This document shows, one piece after another, positions 1 through 6,774 of a DNA stretch of 7,535 nt; positions within the stretch are counted from its first letter, which is position 1; each line of letters begins with the position of its first letter. Source of the stretch: Ruminococcus flavefaciens (GTDB lineage Bacteria; Bacillota_A; Clostridia; Oscillospirales; Ruminococcaceae); the NCBI GenBank assembly GCA_004556875.1, contig SFFP01000082.1, positions 1-7,535 of the forward strand, read 5' to 3'. Position numbers and translations under genes: made by a program. The notes under the pieces are model-generated. The model saw only the letters and a program-made list of their open reading frames with translations. It had not been told where the DNA came from and ran no database searches.

Positions 1-1052
1 TCTATACGTGCATAGGACGAATCTGTGTGCATTTCGTTATAGACAGTTCCGTTTCCGCCCACGAGCTTTTCGCAGTCTTCAAACATGAGACCGCTGTTGT
101 CATTTGCCTTGAAGTCAGCACTTACAAGCACTGTCTTTAATGAAGTACAGCCTGAGAACATATATCTGTAATTCTCAGCGGCTGATGTATCCATACCCGA
201 AAGGTCTGCGGTCTCAAGGGACGTACAGCCTCTGAACATTCCCGACATCTCCCTGACCTTAGATGTTTTTAAACCTGACATATCTATTGATTTAAGTGCA
301 GAGCAATCATAGAACATATTGCTTATATCAGTTACATTTGAAGTGTCAAACTTTGATATATCAATAGCTTTAAGTGATGAACAGTGTCCGAACATATACT
401 CCATATCTGCCGCCTTTGAGGTATTGAAACCTGTTACGTCCAGTGATTCAAGTGAACTGCAGTCAGCAAACATACAGCACATATCTGCAACGTTCGCAGT
501 ATTGAACTTTGCTACATCAAGGGTCTTGACAGAAGAACACCAGTTAAACATATTATTCATATCTGTTACCTTTGAGGTGTCAAACTTTGATACATCGAGG
601 CTTTTAAGTGAAGTACACTTATAGAACATACTGTTCATATCAGTAACATTTGCTGTGTTAAAAGAAGATATATCAAGGCTTGCAAGCTCAGAGCACTCAT
701 AGAACATACGCGCCATCGACTTTACCTTGCTTGTGTCAGCCTTGCTGAGGTCTATCTTTTCTGCCTTGAACTGAAGGAACATAGCCGAACAATCCTCAGG
801 CATGACTGTACCCTCAGATGCGATGACCGTCTTTACCTTTTCATTTCCGCCATAGCTCTTTATATCGTCAGCAGAAACATTTCCCTTTAATGTAAGTGTA
901 CCTGCGGCTTCATCGAATACCGCCTTGTCAAATGTCTGCTCTTCAGCAGCTGATGCTGAAAAAATATCATCGGAGAAATATCCTGTAGTCTGCATTGCAC
1001 CGCATGACAGGACAAGAGCCATAACTGCGGCAGCTATCTTTTTTGAATTCAT
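1..1052 (-). CDS. Secreted BspA-type leucine-rich-repeat (DUF285) surface protein, 3' end outside window
   Basis: The frame is open for 350 codons from the ATG at 1052 to the window edge, so the C-terminus is missing. A strong ribosome site (GGGAGG, 1060-1065) lies 7 nt before the start. The N-terminus is a signal peptide: MNSKK, a hydrophobic run (residues 6-16), and either SPase I cleavage near ASA (33-35) or lipoprotein processing at Cys17, whose lipobox VLSC is imperfect. After a linker (about 36-90), residues 91-348 are tandem repeats of the form MFxxCxxLxxLDxSxFDTSxVTDMxx, the DUF285/BspA-like family. Such proteins are cell-surface LRR proteins, linked in some bacteria to adhesion and protein binding; the ligand here is unknown. 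A dockerin, sortase signal or other anchor could lie in the missing C-terminus. It is divergent from the arabinofuranosidase gene. Family assignment is firm; role is inference. Confidence 0.93.
   Translation of the reverse strand, partial: MNSKKIAAAVMALVLSCGAMQTTGYFSDDIFSASAAEEQTFDKAVFDEAAGTLTLKGNVSADDIKSYGGNEKVKTVIASEGTVMPEDCSAMFLQFKAEKIDLSKADTSKVKSMARMFYECSELASLDISSFNTANVTDMNSMFYKCTSLKSLDVSKFDTSKVTDMNNMFNWCSSVKTLDVAKFNTANVADMCCMFADCSSLESLDVTGFNTSKAADMEYMFGHCSSLKAIDISKFDTSNVTDISNMFYDCSALKSIDMSGLKTSKVREMSGMFRGCTSLETADLSGMDTSAAENYRYMFSGCTSLKTVLVSADFKANDNSGLMFEDCEKLVGGNGTVYNEMHTDSSYARI
87..782 (-). repeat. Tandem 78-bp coding repeats (DUF285/BspA LRR units)
   Basis: About nine consecutive units, with the MF motif starting at residues 91, 116, 142, 168, 194, 220, 246, 272, 298 and 323 of the minus-strand protein. 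The spacing is exactly 26 residues for seven intervals and 25 at either end. Each unit carries MF, a Cys four residues after the Met, and LD(I/V)S followed by (D/N)T. The first unit lacks the Cys and the last ones are degenerate, as expected for capping repeats. The units differ from one another at the DNA level, so the array is old and not a recent expansion. Confidence 0.9.
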
Positions 1053-1246
1053 GTAAAAGCCTCCCATTGATCATTAACATTAAATTATTTTTACCCATTC
1101 TCTTATAAAATTCCAATTCCCGACTATAAATCTGTTCTTTCTTCTTTGTACACCCTACATCATCGGCATTCTCCTTTTCTACCCCAGACATTTATTCCGT
1201 TATTTCAAAGCTTTACAGCGGCGACACCTTTATTTTTCGTCTGACA

Positions 1247-1297
1247 TAAAAATAGAGTGAAATCTGATACCTCAAAGTTCAGATCAGATGATCACTC
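1247..1297 (-). terminator. Terminator-like hairpin inside the LRR gene leader
   Basis: On the minus strand, GAGTGA-TC-ATCTGAT (1297-1283) pairs with ATCAGAT-T-TCACTC (1268-1255): 13 pairs with a small internal loop, around a 14-nt loop (1269-1282). A T-rich tail follows, with five Ts at 1252-1248. The stem is AT-rich and the T run is broken, so termination may be partial. Its place within the leader suggests attenuation. Confidence 0.45.
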
Positions 1298-1393
1298 AGT
1301 ATGCCCTCTTTAATTTATCATAGGCTGCATATCGGCGGTTATAAAGCTTAAAGGCTTATTTTTTATCAGGTATCCGCAAACACCTTGACAATT
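1247..1393 (-). ncRNA. Candidate structured leader / attenuator RNA upstream of the LRR gene
   Basis: The first 147 nt of the predicted transcript run from the promoter to a terminator-like hairpin. Minus-strand GATACCT (1374-1368) can pair with AGGTATC (1272-1266), which overlaps the loop and 3' arm of that hairpin; the two foldings are therefore mutually exclusive, as in an attenuator. Between them lie small stems: AAGC/GCTT (1344-1357) and TATGC..CCT / AGG..GCATA (1300-1331). I do not recognise a known riboswitch class. It could also be a short independent RNA ending at the hairpin, or chance pairing. Confidence 0.35.
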
Positions 1394-1399
1394 ATTTGA

Positions 1400-1428
1400 A
1401 TTATATCACATTTTTTTAAAAAAGTCAA
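1400..1428 (-). promoter_or_regulatory. Sigma-A-type promoter of the LRR protein gene
   Basis: Read on the minus strand: -35 TTGACT (1428-1423), a 17-nt spacer, and a perfect -10 TATAAT (1405-1400). The predicted start is near 1393, giving a 5' leader of about 340 nt before the ATG at 1052. No equally good promoter is seen closer to the gene. Confidence 0.72.
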
Positions 1429-1609
1429 TCGGTTTCATAACATTTTCTTATTATAAACGCTTTATTTTCTGCGATTTTATGCTCATTTTTATTATCATGC
1501 CGTGCACGTATCATCACAGCATAAAAATGATATACTTCTTACGTCAGCAAGCCTAAGAAAAAACGCTCAAAATTCAGTCATTCTGTCTACTTATTCATCA
1601 CAATATGGG

Positions 1610-1639
1610 TTGACTTTTGTGCTAAAATAACAGTATAAT
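1610..1639 (+). promoter_or_regulatory. Sigma-A-type promoter of the dockerin arabinofuranosidase gene
   Basis: -35 TTGACT (1610-1615), an 18-nt spacer, and a perfect -10 TATAAT (1634-1639). Transcription should start near 1646. The in-frame ATG at 1638 therefore lies inside the promoter and cannot be the translation start. Confidence 0.8.
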
Positions 1640-1640
1640 G

Positions 1641-1659
1641 TTATTATCTGAAATAATAA
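1641..1659 (+). promoter_or_regulatory. AT-rich palindrome over the transcription start, possible operator
   Basis: TTATTAT (1641-1647) and ATAATAA (1653-1659) are perfect inverted arms around a 5-nt loop. The site lies just after the -10 box and covers the predicted transcription start, a usual place for a repressor site. The DNA is very AT-rich here, so chance is a real alternative. Confidence 0.3.
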
Positions 1660-1683
1660 ATTGTTATTTTACTATTATTGTCA

Positions 1684-1688
1684 GGGGG
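1684..1688 (+). promoter_or_regulatory. Ribosome binding site that fixes the arabinofuranosidase start
   Basis: GGGGG (within AGGGGGT) lies 6 nt before ATG 1695. This ATG is followed by a classic signal peptide. The longer in-frame option at 1638 has no ribosome site and lies in the -10 box. Confidence 0.75.
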
Positions 1689-1694
1689 TATTCT

Positions 1695-4600
1695 ATGAAA
1701 CACCAAATAATGAACAAGCTTGTCTCTGTATGTTCTGCCGCAGCGGTAATATGCAGCTCGTCTGCAATCCCGCACAATGGCGCTATAGAGGCAGCTGCCG
1801 CACAGGCTGATATAACGGATTTCGCTATATCTGATGTGACCATGACGGACGATTACTGCACCAACGCTTTCAGCAAGGAAATGGATTATCTGCTTTCCTT
1901 TGATACCGAAAAGCTGCTTGCAGGCTTCCGTGAAAACGCAGGACTCAGCACCAACGGCGCAACACGCTACGGCGGCTGGGAAAACACCAATATCGCAGGT
2001 CACTGCGTGGGTCATTACCTCACCGCACTGGCTCAGGCGTATCAAAATCCCAATGTCACTTCTCAGCAGAAGGACGCTCTTTACAAGCGTATCACCACTC
2101 TTATTGACGGCATGAAGACCTGTCAGCAGCACCCTCGCGGCAAGCAGGGATTTCTCTGGGCAGCTCCTGTTCCGTCTGACGGCAACGTTGAGCGTCAGTT
2201 TGACCGCGTTGAAGTGGGTAAGGCTAATATCTTCGATGATGCGTGGGTACCGTGGTACACCATGCACAAGCTAATTGCAGGTATTGTTGACGTTTACAAT
2301 GCAACAGGATATGCTCCTGCAAAGGACGTAGGCTCTGCACTTGGCGACTGGGTATTCAACAGATGCAGCAAATGGAGTCAGCAGACTCAGCGCACCGTCC
2401 TTTCCATAGAGTACGGCGGAATGAATGACTGTCTCTATGACCTCTACGCTATCACAGGCAAGGACTCTCATGCCGCAGCCGCTCATTTCTTTGATGAGAC
2501 CGCTCTCTTCGACAAGGTCATGCAGGGCGGACGCGATGTGCTCAACAACCGTCACGCAAACACCACTATCCCTAAATTCATAGGCGCTCTGAAGCGCTAT
2601 ATCGTTCTTGACGGCAAGACCGTCAACGGTCAGAAGGTGGACGCTTCCGCATACCTTAAATATGCCGAAACTTTCTGGGATATGGTAACTACTCACCACA
2701 CATACATCACAGGCGGCAACAGTGAGTGGGAGCACTTCGGCAAGGACGATATCCTCGACGCTGAGCGCACAAACTGCAACTGCGAGACCTGTAACTCATA
2801 CAATATGCTGAAGCTTTCCCGTGAGCTTTTCAAGATAACTCACGACAGCAAGTATATGGATTTCTATGAGAATACATACTACAACTCTATTCTCTCCTCT
2901 CAGAACCCCGAAACAGGTATGACCACATACTTCCAGCCTATGGCTACAGGCTATTTCAAGGTATACAGCACTCGCTGGGACAAGTTCTGGTGCTGTACGG
3001 GAAGCGGAATGGAGAGCTTCACAAAGCTTGGCGACACTATCTATATGCACGATGACGACACAGTTTACGTAAACTTCTATCAAAGCTCAATTCTCGACTG
3101 GGCAGAAAAGAATGTGACTATCACTCAGGAAAGCAGTATCCCTGACGGTGCATCTGTAAAATTCACCATAAACGGAAGCTCTTCCCTTGATATGCGTTTC
3201 CGTATCCCCGACTGGATAGACGGAACTATGGGCGTTACAGTCAACGGCTCGAAATACAGCTACAAGACGGTAAACGGCTACGCTGACGTTTCGGGAGACT
3301 TCTCCACAGGCGATGTTATCGAGCTTACTGTACCATCTAAGGTAAGAGCCTATCCCCTCCCCGATTCTCCCGATGTTTACGGCTTCAAATACGGTCCGCT
3401 TGTACTCAGCGCAGAACTCGGCAAGGAAGACATGAAGACCGACAGCACAGGTATGTGGGTAACTATCCCTAAAGAGAAAAAAGTCGCAAGCGAAACTATA
3501 AAGATTTCAAAGCAGGGACAATCCGTTGCTTCGTTCATGGCTGAGATAAACGACCACCTTGTACGCGGCTCAGACGGTCTCAGCTTTACCCTTAACGATA
3601 CAAACACAAAGCTGGTGTTCACTCCTCACTACAAGCAGTATCAGCAGCGCTACGGCATCTACTGGAAGTTCGTTCCAAACGGAACTGTCATAGAGGAAAA
3701 GCTCCCTCGCGCAAAGACGACCGTTACAGATACCGTACAGCCGGGCTACGGTCAGTATGAGAGCGACAACCTCCACGGCATGGTGGAAACAGGCTCAGTA
3801 GGCGTTACAAATGACAGTACCTACCGCTATACCGAAAACGACGGCTGGTTCACATACAGAATGGCTGTTGACGACAGTGCACCTCTCATGCGTCTGCACA
3901 TAAAGCTCCGCAAGGCTGACAACGGCAAGTCGCTGAGAGTAAGAGTCGGTGATTCCGTGCTCTGGTCAGGAAAGCTCAGTTACAGCGGCAATAAGGACGT
4001 TTACGACGTTCTTATGACCATTCCTCAGGAAGTACGTGACCGCTGTATCTACAACATAACAGCAGACGGCACTGAGAGAAGCGTTTTAGACGTTACTTTC
4101 TCTTCTGATATCAAGGGCGAGACATCTGCAAAGGTCTGCGACTTCATCTATATGGAAGCCGTAACTCCTGCATACGAATACGCAAATGATGTGGCTTATT
4201 TCGTGGACTGCGGCGACCATAACTCAAGCACGGTAACAGGCAGAGACAAGCTCGGTATGTACAACAGCGTTACCGAACAGCTTTACGGCGAGGACGAGGT
4301 AAGCGGCAGAAAATGGGGACTTATCGATGACTCCACAGACCGGTACAACGGCTCGTCAAAGAGCGGCGGTCTTTACACTGCCAATACATGGTGTGACGAA
4401 GCAAATACTGCTGACGGCGCAGACAAGTCAAACAGCTTCCGCTACACAAAAAATCAGTACGAAAACAATATCGCACGTCACCTCGATTACAGCTTTGAGC
4501 TTCCTAACGGCACTTACTCGGTTGAAATGTGCTTCTTCGACCCGTGGGGCTGCTCAAAAAATCCTACAGTCTACGCAAATTACGGCAAGTCGGGAGAGTC

Positions 4601-4943
4601 AGTCATCGTGAAGAACGCTCCTGTTGACAAGACTCCCGTAAGCGGCAATGTCAAGGTAACAGACGGCGAGCTGACAGTAAATCTCCGCTCTGATGACAAG
4701 GCTATAAATGTATGCTATATCCTTATCCGTCCTGTTGAAACCGAAAGTGCATCGACTATAGGCAGAAAGGGCGATATAAACCTTGATAACGAGGTATCGG
4801 TTGCCGATGCGGTAATGATGCAGAAGTATCTCCTCGGAAGCGGTACTCTCACAGGCGAACAGGCATATGCCGCAGATATCATCTCTGATGCAGAACCCGA
4901 TATCTTCGACCTTATTGCACTCAGAAAGCTCCTTACAGCATGA
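1695..4943 (+). CDS. Secreted dockerin-bearing beta-L-arabinofuranosidase, GH127/GH146 group (DUF1680)
   Basis: The product is 1082 aa, numbered from ATG 1695. Residues 1-36 are a signal peptide (basic start, hydrophobic core from 9, Ala-rich end). About 40-470 form the DUF1680 catalytic barrel. Motifs GGNSEWEHF (341-349), CETCNSYNML (363-372) and WCCTGSGM (432-439) match the cysteine glycosidases GH127/GH146, with the wording closer to GH146. By alignment from memory with HypBA1, Glu346 is the acid/base, Cys433 the nucleophile, and Glu364, Cys366, Cys433 and Cys434 bind zinc. About 470-665 is a beta-sandwich, 670-822 resembles the DUF6805 domain found behind such enzymes, and 831-1014 looks malectin-like and may bind sugar. 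Residues 1025-1082 are a dockerin. The enzyme should release L-arabinofuranose from plant arabinans or glycoproteins while docked to a cellulosome. Exact linkage is not readable. It is transcribed alone, ending at the 5032-5064 terminator. Confidence 0.93.
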   Translation: MKHQIMNKLVSVCSAAAVICSSSAIPHNGAIEAAAAQADITDFAISDVTMTDDYCTNAFSKEMDYLLSFDTEKLLAGFRENAGLSTNGATRYGGWENTNIAGHCVGHYLTALAQAYQNPNVTSQQKDALYKRITTLIDGMKTCQQHPRGKQGFLWAAPVPSDGNVERQFDRVEVGKANIFDDAWVPWYTMHKLIAGIVDVYNATGYAPAKDVGSALGDWVFNRCSKWSQQTQRTVLSIEYGGMNDCLYDLYAITGKDSHAAAAHFFDETALFDKVMQGGRDVLNNRHANTTIPKFIGALKRYIVLDGKTVNGQKVDASAYLKYAETFWDMVTTHHTYITGGNSEWEHFGKDDILDAERTNCNCETCNSYNMLKLSRELFKITHDSKYMDFYENTYYNSILSSQNPETGMTTYFQPMATGYFKVYSTRWDKFWCCTGSGMESFTKLGDTIYMHDDDTVYVNFYQSSILDWAEKNVTITQESSIPDGASVKFTINGSSSLDMRFRIPDWIDGTMGVTVNGSKYSYKTVNGYADVSGDFSTGDVIELTVPSKVRAYPLPDSPDVYGFKYGPLVLSAELGKEDMKTDSTGMWVTIPKEKKVASETIKISKQGQSVASFMAEINDHLVRGSDGLSFTLNDTNTKLVFTPHYKQYQQRYGIYWKFVPNGTVIEEKLPRAKTTVTDTVQPGYGQYESDNLHGMVETGSVGVTNDSTYRYTENDGWFTYRMAVDDSAPLMRLHIKLRKADNGKSLRVRVGDSVLWSGKLSYSGNKDVYDVLMTIPQEVRDRCIYNITADGTERSVLDVTFSSDIKGETSAKVCDFIYMEAVTPAYEYANDVAYFVDCGDHNSSTVTGRDKLGMYNSVTEQLYGEDEVSGRKWGLIDDSTDRYNGSSKSGGLYTANTWCDEANTADGADKSNSFRYTKNQYENNIARHLDYSFELPNGTYSVEMCFFDPWGCSKNPTVYANYGKSGESVIVKNAPVDKTPVSGNVKVTDGELTVNLRSDDKAINVCYILIRPVETESASTIGRKGDINLDNEVSVADAVMMQKYLLGSGTLTGEQAYAADIISDAEPDIFDLIALRKLLTA

Positions 4944-4970
4944 CGCTGTACCCTTACTCCGCATTATTAT

Positions 4971-4998
4971 CTGTATGTAGGGGCGGATATCATCTGCC
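4971..4998 (+). repeat. Small hairpin with a GTAGGGGCG motif, possible dispersed repeat remnant
   Basis: GGCGGAT (4982-4988) pairs with ATCTGCC (4992-4998) through 7 pairs, one of them G-T, around a 3-nt loop, preceded by GTAGG. It resembles short GTAGGGGCG-type intergenic repeats that I recall from Ruminococcaceae genomes. Only one copy is in the window, so repeat status is unproven. Confidence 0.3.
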
Positions 4999-5031
4999 AT
5001 GAAACTGCGATAAATTCACAATAACCATGTT

Positions 5032-5064
5032 CAGGGACGACTATTAAGCCGTCCCTGTTTTTTT
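5032..5064 (+). terminator. Intrinsic terminator of the arabinofuranosidase gene
   Basis: CAGGGACG (5032-5039) pairs perfectly with CGTCCCTG (5050-5057); the loop can add CT/AG pairs. Seven Ts follow directly (5058-5064). It lies 88 nt after the stop codon and separates this gene from the ABC-F gene. Confidence 0.93.
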
Positions 5065-5156
5065 GCCGAAAAGTCGGTATCTGTTTGAATTACGCGAGCC
5101 TGCGCCCACATTTTCGCGCTGTAGATAAAAAATCGGCAGATATTTCTCCGCGCCTG

Positions 5157-5185
5157 TTGCTAATTTAAACCTTTTATGCTATAAT
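5157..5185 (+). promoter_or_regulatory. Extended -10 promoter of the ABC-F gene
   Basis: -35 TTGCTA (5157-5162), a 17-nt spacer, and a perfect TATAAT (5180-5185) preceded by TG at 5177-5178 (extended -10). The predicted start is near 5192, leaving a leader of only about 23 nt before ATG 5215. The gene is thus transcribed separately from the upstream enzyme. Confidence 0.82.
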
Positions 5186-5204
5186 AGTAAGCGATTTCTG
5201 AAAT

Positions 5205-5209
5205 GGAGG
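5205..5209 (+). promoter_or_regulatory. Ribosome binding site that fixes the ABC-F start at 5215
   Basis: GGAGG lies 5 nt before ATG 5215. The alternative in-frame ATG at 5203 overlaps this site and has no ribosome site of its own. Starting at 5215 gives the usual MSILNVEHVTHGFG opening of the family. Confidence 0.85.
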
Positions 5210-5214
5210 ATATT

Positions 5215-6768
5215 ATGAGCATACTCAATGTTGAACACGTTACGCACGGTTTCGGTGCGAGACAGATACTTAACGACGCTTCTTTCCGACTTCTCAAAGG
5301 CGAACACGTCGGACTCGTAGGCGCAAACGGCGAAGGCAAGTCCACTTTCCTCAATATAATCATGGGAAAGCTTCAGCCTGATGAGGGCAAAATAGAATGG
5401 TGCAAGCATATCACCACAGGCTATCTCGACCAGTACAGCACCCTCGAAAAAGGCAAATCTATCCGCGATGTGCTCCGTGAAGCCTTCGACCACCTTACCG
5501 AGCTTGAAGCCGAAATGCTCACGCTCTATGAAAAAATGTCTGACTGCTCAGATGAAGAGATGAACGACCTTATGGAAGAAGTCGGCGAAATACAGGGAAT
5601 TCTCGACTACAGCGGCTATTACACCATTGACGCAAAAATTTCCGAATACGCCAACGGTCTCGGACTGAACGAGATAGGTCTTGACAGAGATGTTGCCGAG
5701 CTTTCGGGCGGTCAGCGTGCAAAGGTACTGCTTGCGAAGGTGCTCCTTGAAAATCCGATGATACTCATTCTCGACGAGCCTACAAACTTCCTTGACGAGA
5801 ACCACATCAGATGGCTGACAAACTTCCTCCAGAACTACGAAAACGCATTCATACTCGTTTCCCACGACGTACCATTCATGAACAGCGTCATAAACGTGGT
5901 CTATCACGTTGAAAATGCCGTAATGACCAGATATACAGGGGATTACGACAACTTTGAGAGAATGTACGAGCTGAAAAAGCGCCAGATAGAACAGGCTTAC
6001 GAAAAACAGCAGAAGGAAATTGCCGACCTTGAGGACTTTATCGCAAGGAACAAGGCAAGAGTCGCTACCACAAATATGGCTAAGTCGCGCCAGAAAAAGC
6101 TTGACAAGATGGACAAGATAACACTTATGCGCGAAAAGCCGAAGCCTGTATTTTCGTTCAGAAAGGCACGTACTCCCGGACGTGTAGTCATCGACTGCAA
6201 GAATGTAGTCCTCGGCTATGACGAGCCTCTTACAAAGCCTATATCCGTAAAGGTCGAAAACGGACAGAAAATCGCTATCCGCGGCGTAAACGGCATAGGA
6301 AAATCCACACTTCTGAAAACTCTCCTAAAAATTATCCCTCCTGTATCGGGATATGTTGAGCATGACCAGTTCGTGGAATACGGCTATTTTGAGCAGGAAG
6401 AGGAGTCCACAGCAAAGACTGCCCTCGATGTTATATGGGAGGAATATCCCTCAATGACAAATGCGGAAGTCCGCGCCGCTCTTGCACAGTGCGGTCTCAC
6501 CACAGAGCATATCGCTTCGCAGATGAGAGTCCTCTCAGGCGGCGAAAACGCCAAGGTCAGAATATGCAGGATAATGCTAAGAGAGGTCAATCTTCTCGTA
6601 CTCGACGAGCCTACGAACCACCTTGACGTTGACGCAAAGGAGTCGCTGAAAAAGGCTATAAAGGACTACAAGGGAACTGTTCTCATCGTAAGCCATGAGC
6701 CTGAATTCTACACCGACATCGTCGATAATATTTGGAACATCGAGGAATGGTCAACTAAGATAATCTGA
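5215..6768 (+). CDS. ABC-F family ATPase (ribosome-associated translation factor, YfmM-like)
   Basis: The protein has 517 residues, two ABC ATPase domains and no membrane segment. Domain 1: Walker A GANGEGKST (36-44), signature LSGGQ (163-167), Walker B ending in DEPTN with Glu188, and switch His217. Domain 2: Walker A GVNGIGKST (357-365), signature LSGGE (440-444), Walker B with Glu465, and switch His494. Both catalytic glutamates are present, so both sites should be active. The charged helical linker (about 249-321, with RQKKLDKMDK) is the P-site tRNA-interacting region of ABC-F proteins. From memory, the opening, the linker and the length fit Bacillus YfmM and its Firmicutes relatives. Such proteins act in the cytoplasm on stalled or starting ribosomes; some relatives give antibiotic resistance by ribosome protection, but nothing here shows that. 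It is monocistronic and probably unrelated to its carbohydrate neighbours. Family is near certain; subfamily is moderate. Confidence 0.95.
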   Translation: MSILNVEHVTHGFGARQILNDASFRLLKGEHVGLVGANGEGKSTFLNIIMGKLQPDEGKIEWCKHITTGYLDQYSTLEKGKSIRDVLREAFDHLTELEAEMLTLYEKMSDCSDEEMNDLMEEVGEIQGILDYSGYYTIDAKISEYANGLGLNEIGLDRDVAELSGGQRAKVLLAKVLLENPMILILDEPTNFLDENHIRWLTNFLQNYENAFILVSHDVPFMNSVINVVYHVENAVMTRYTGDYDNFERMYELKKRQIEQAYEKQQKEIADLEDFIARNKARVATTNMAKSRQKKLDKMDKITLMREKPKPVFSFRKARTPGRVVIDCKNVVLGYDEPLTKPISVKVENGQKIAIRGVNGIGKSTLLKTLLKIIPPVSGYVEHDQFVEYGYFEQEEESTAKTALDVIWEEYPSMTNAEVRAALAQCGLTTEHIASQMRVLSGGENAKVRICRIMLREVNLLVLDEPTNHLDVDAKESLKKAIKDYKGTVLIVSHEPEFYTDIVDNIWNIEEWSTKII

Positions 6769-6774
6769 ACATAC

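Larger units (their letters stand above)
1053..1694. other. Divergent non-coding control region
   Basis: This 642-nt stretch between two divergent genes has no convincing gene. It holds the minus-strand promoter and a leader of about 340 nt for the LRR gene, including a terminator-like hairpin at 1247-1297. It also holds a cre-like palindrome at 1453-1465, overlapping inverted repeats at 1475-1530, the plus-strand promoter at 1610-1639 and an AT-rich palindrome at 1641-1659. A minus-strand frame at 967-1191 lacks a good ribosome site and overlaps the LRR start, so it is not called. Confidence 0.7.

Noticed and set aside
319..624. Plus-strand frame of 101 codons
   Set aside because: It is the antisense shadow of the LRR repeats; its repetitive look comes from the real minus-strand gene.
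967..1191. Minus-strand frame of 74 codons in the LRR leader
   Set aside because: No good ribosome site, low-complexity charged peptide, and it overlaps the signal-peptide start of the LRR gene in another frame.
1385..1407. Plus-strand TTGACA with TATATC
   Set aside because: The spacer is only 11 nt, and the same DNA reads as a much better minus-strand promoter.
1638..1694. Longer start of the arabinofuranosidase at ATG 1638
   Set aside because: The codon lies in the -10 box, before the predicted transcription start, and has no ribosome site.
1644..2267. Minus-strand frame of 207 codons, and similar ones at 2271-2735 and 4599-5000
   Set aside because: Antisense shadows of the enzyme gene, with no family motifs and no ribosome sites.
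5203..5214. Longer start of the ABC-F gene at ATG 5203
   Set aside because: It overlaps the ribosome site that serves ATG 5215.
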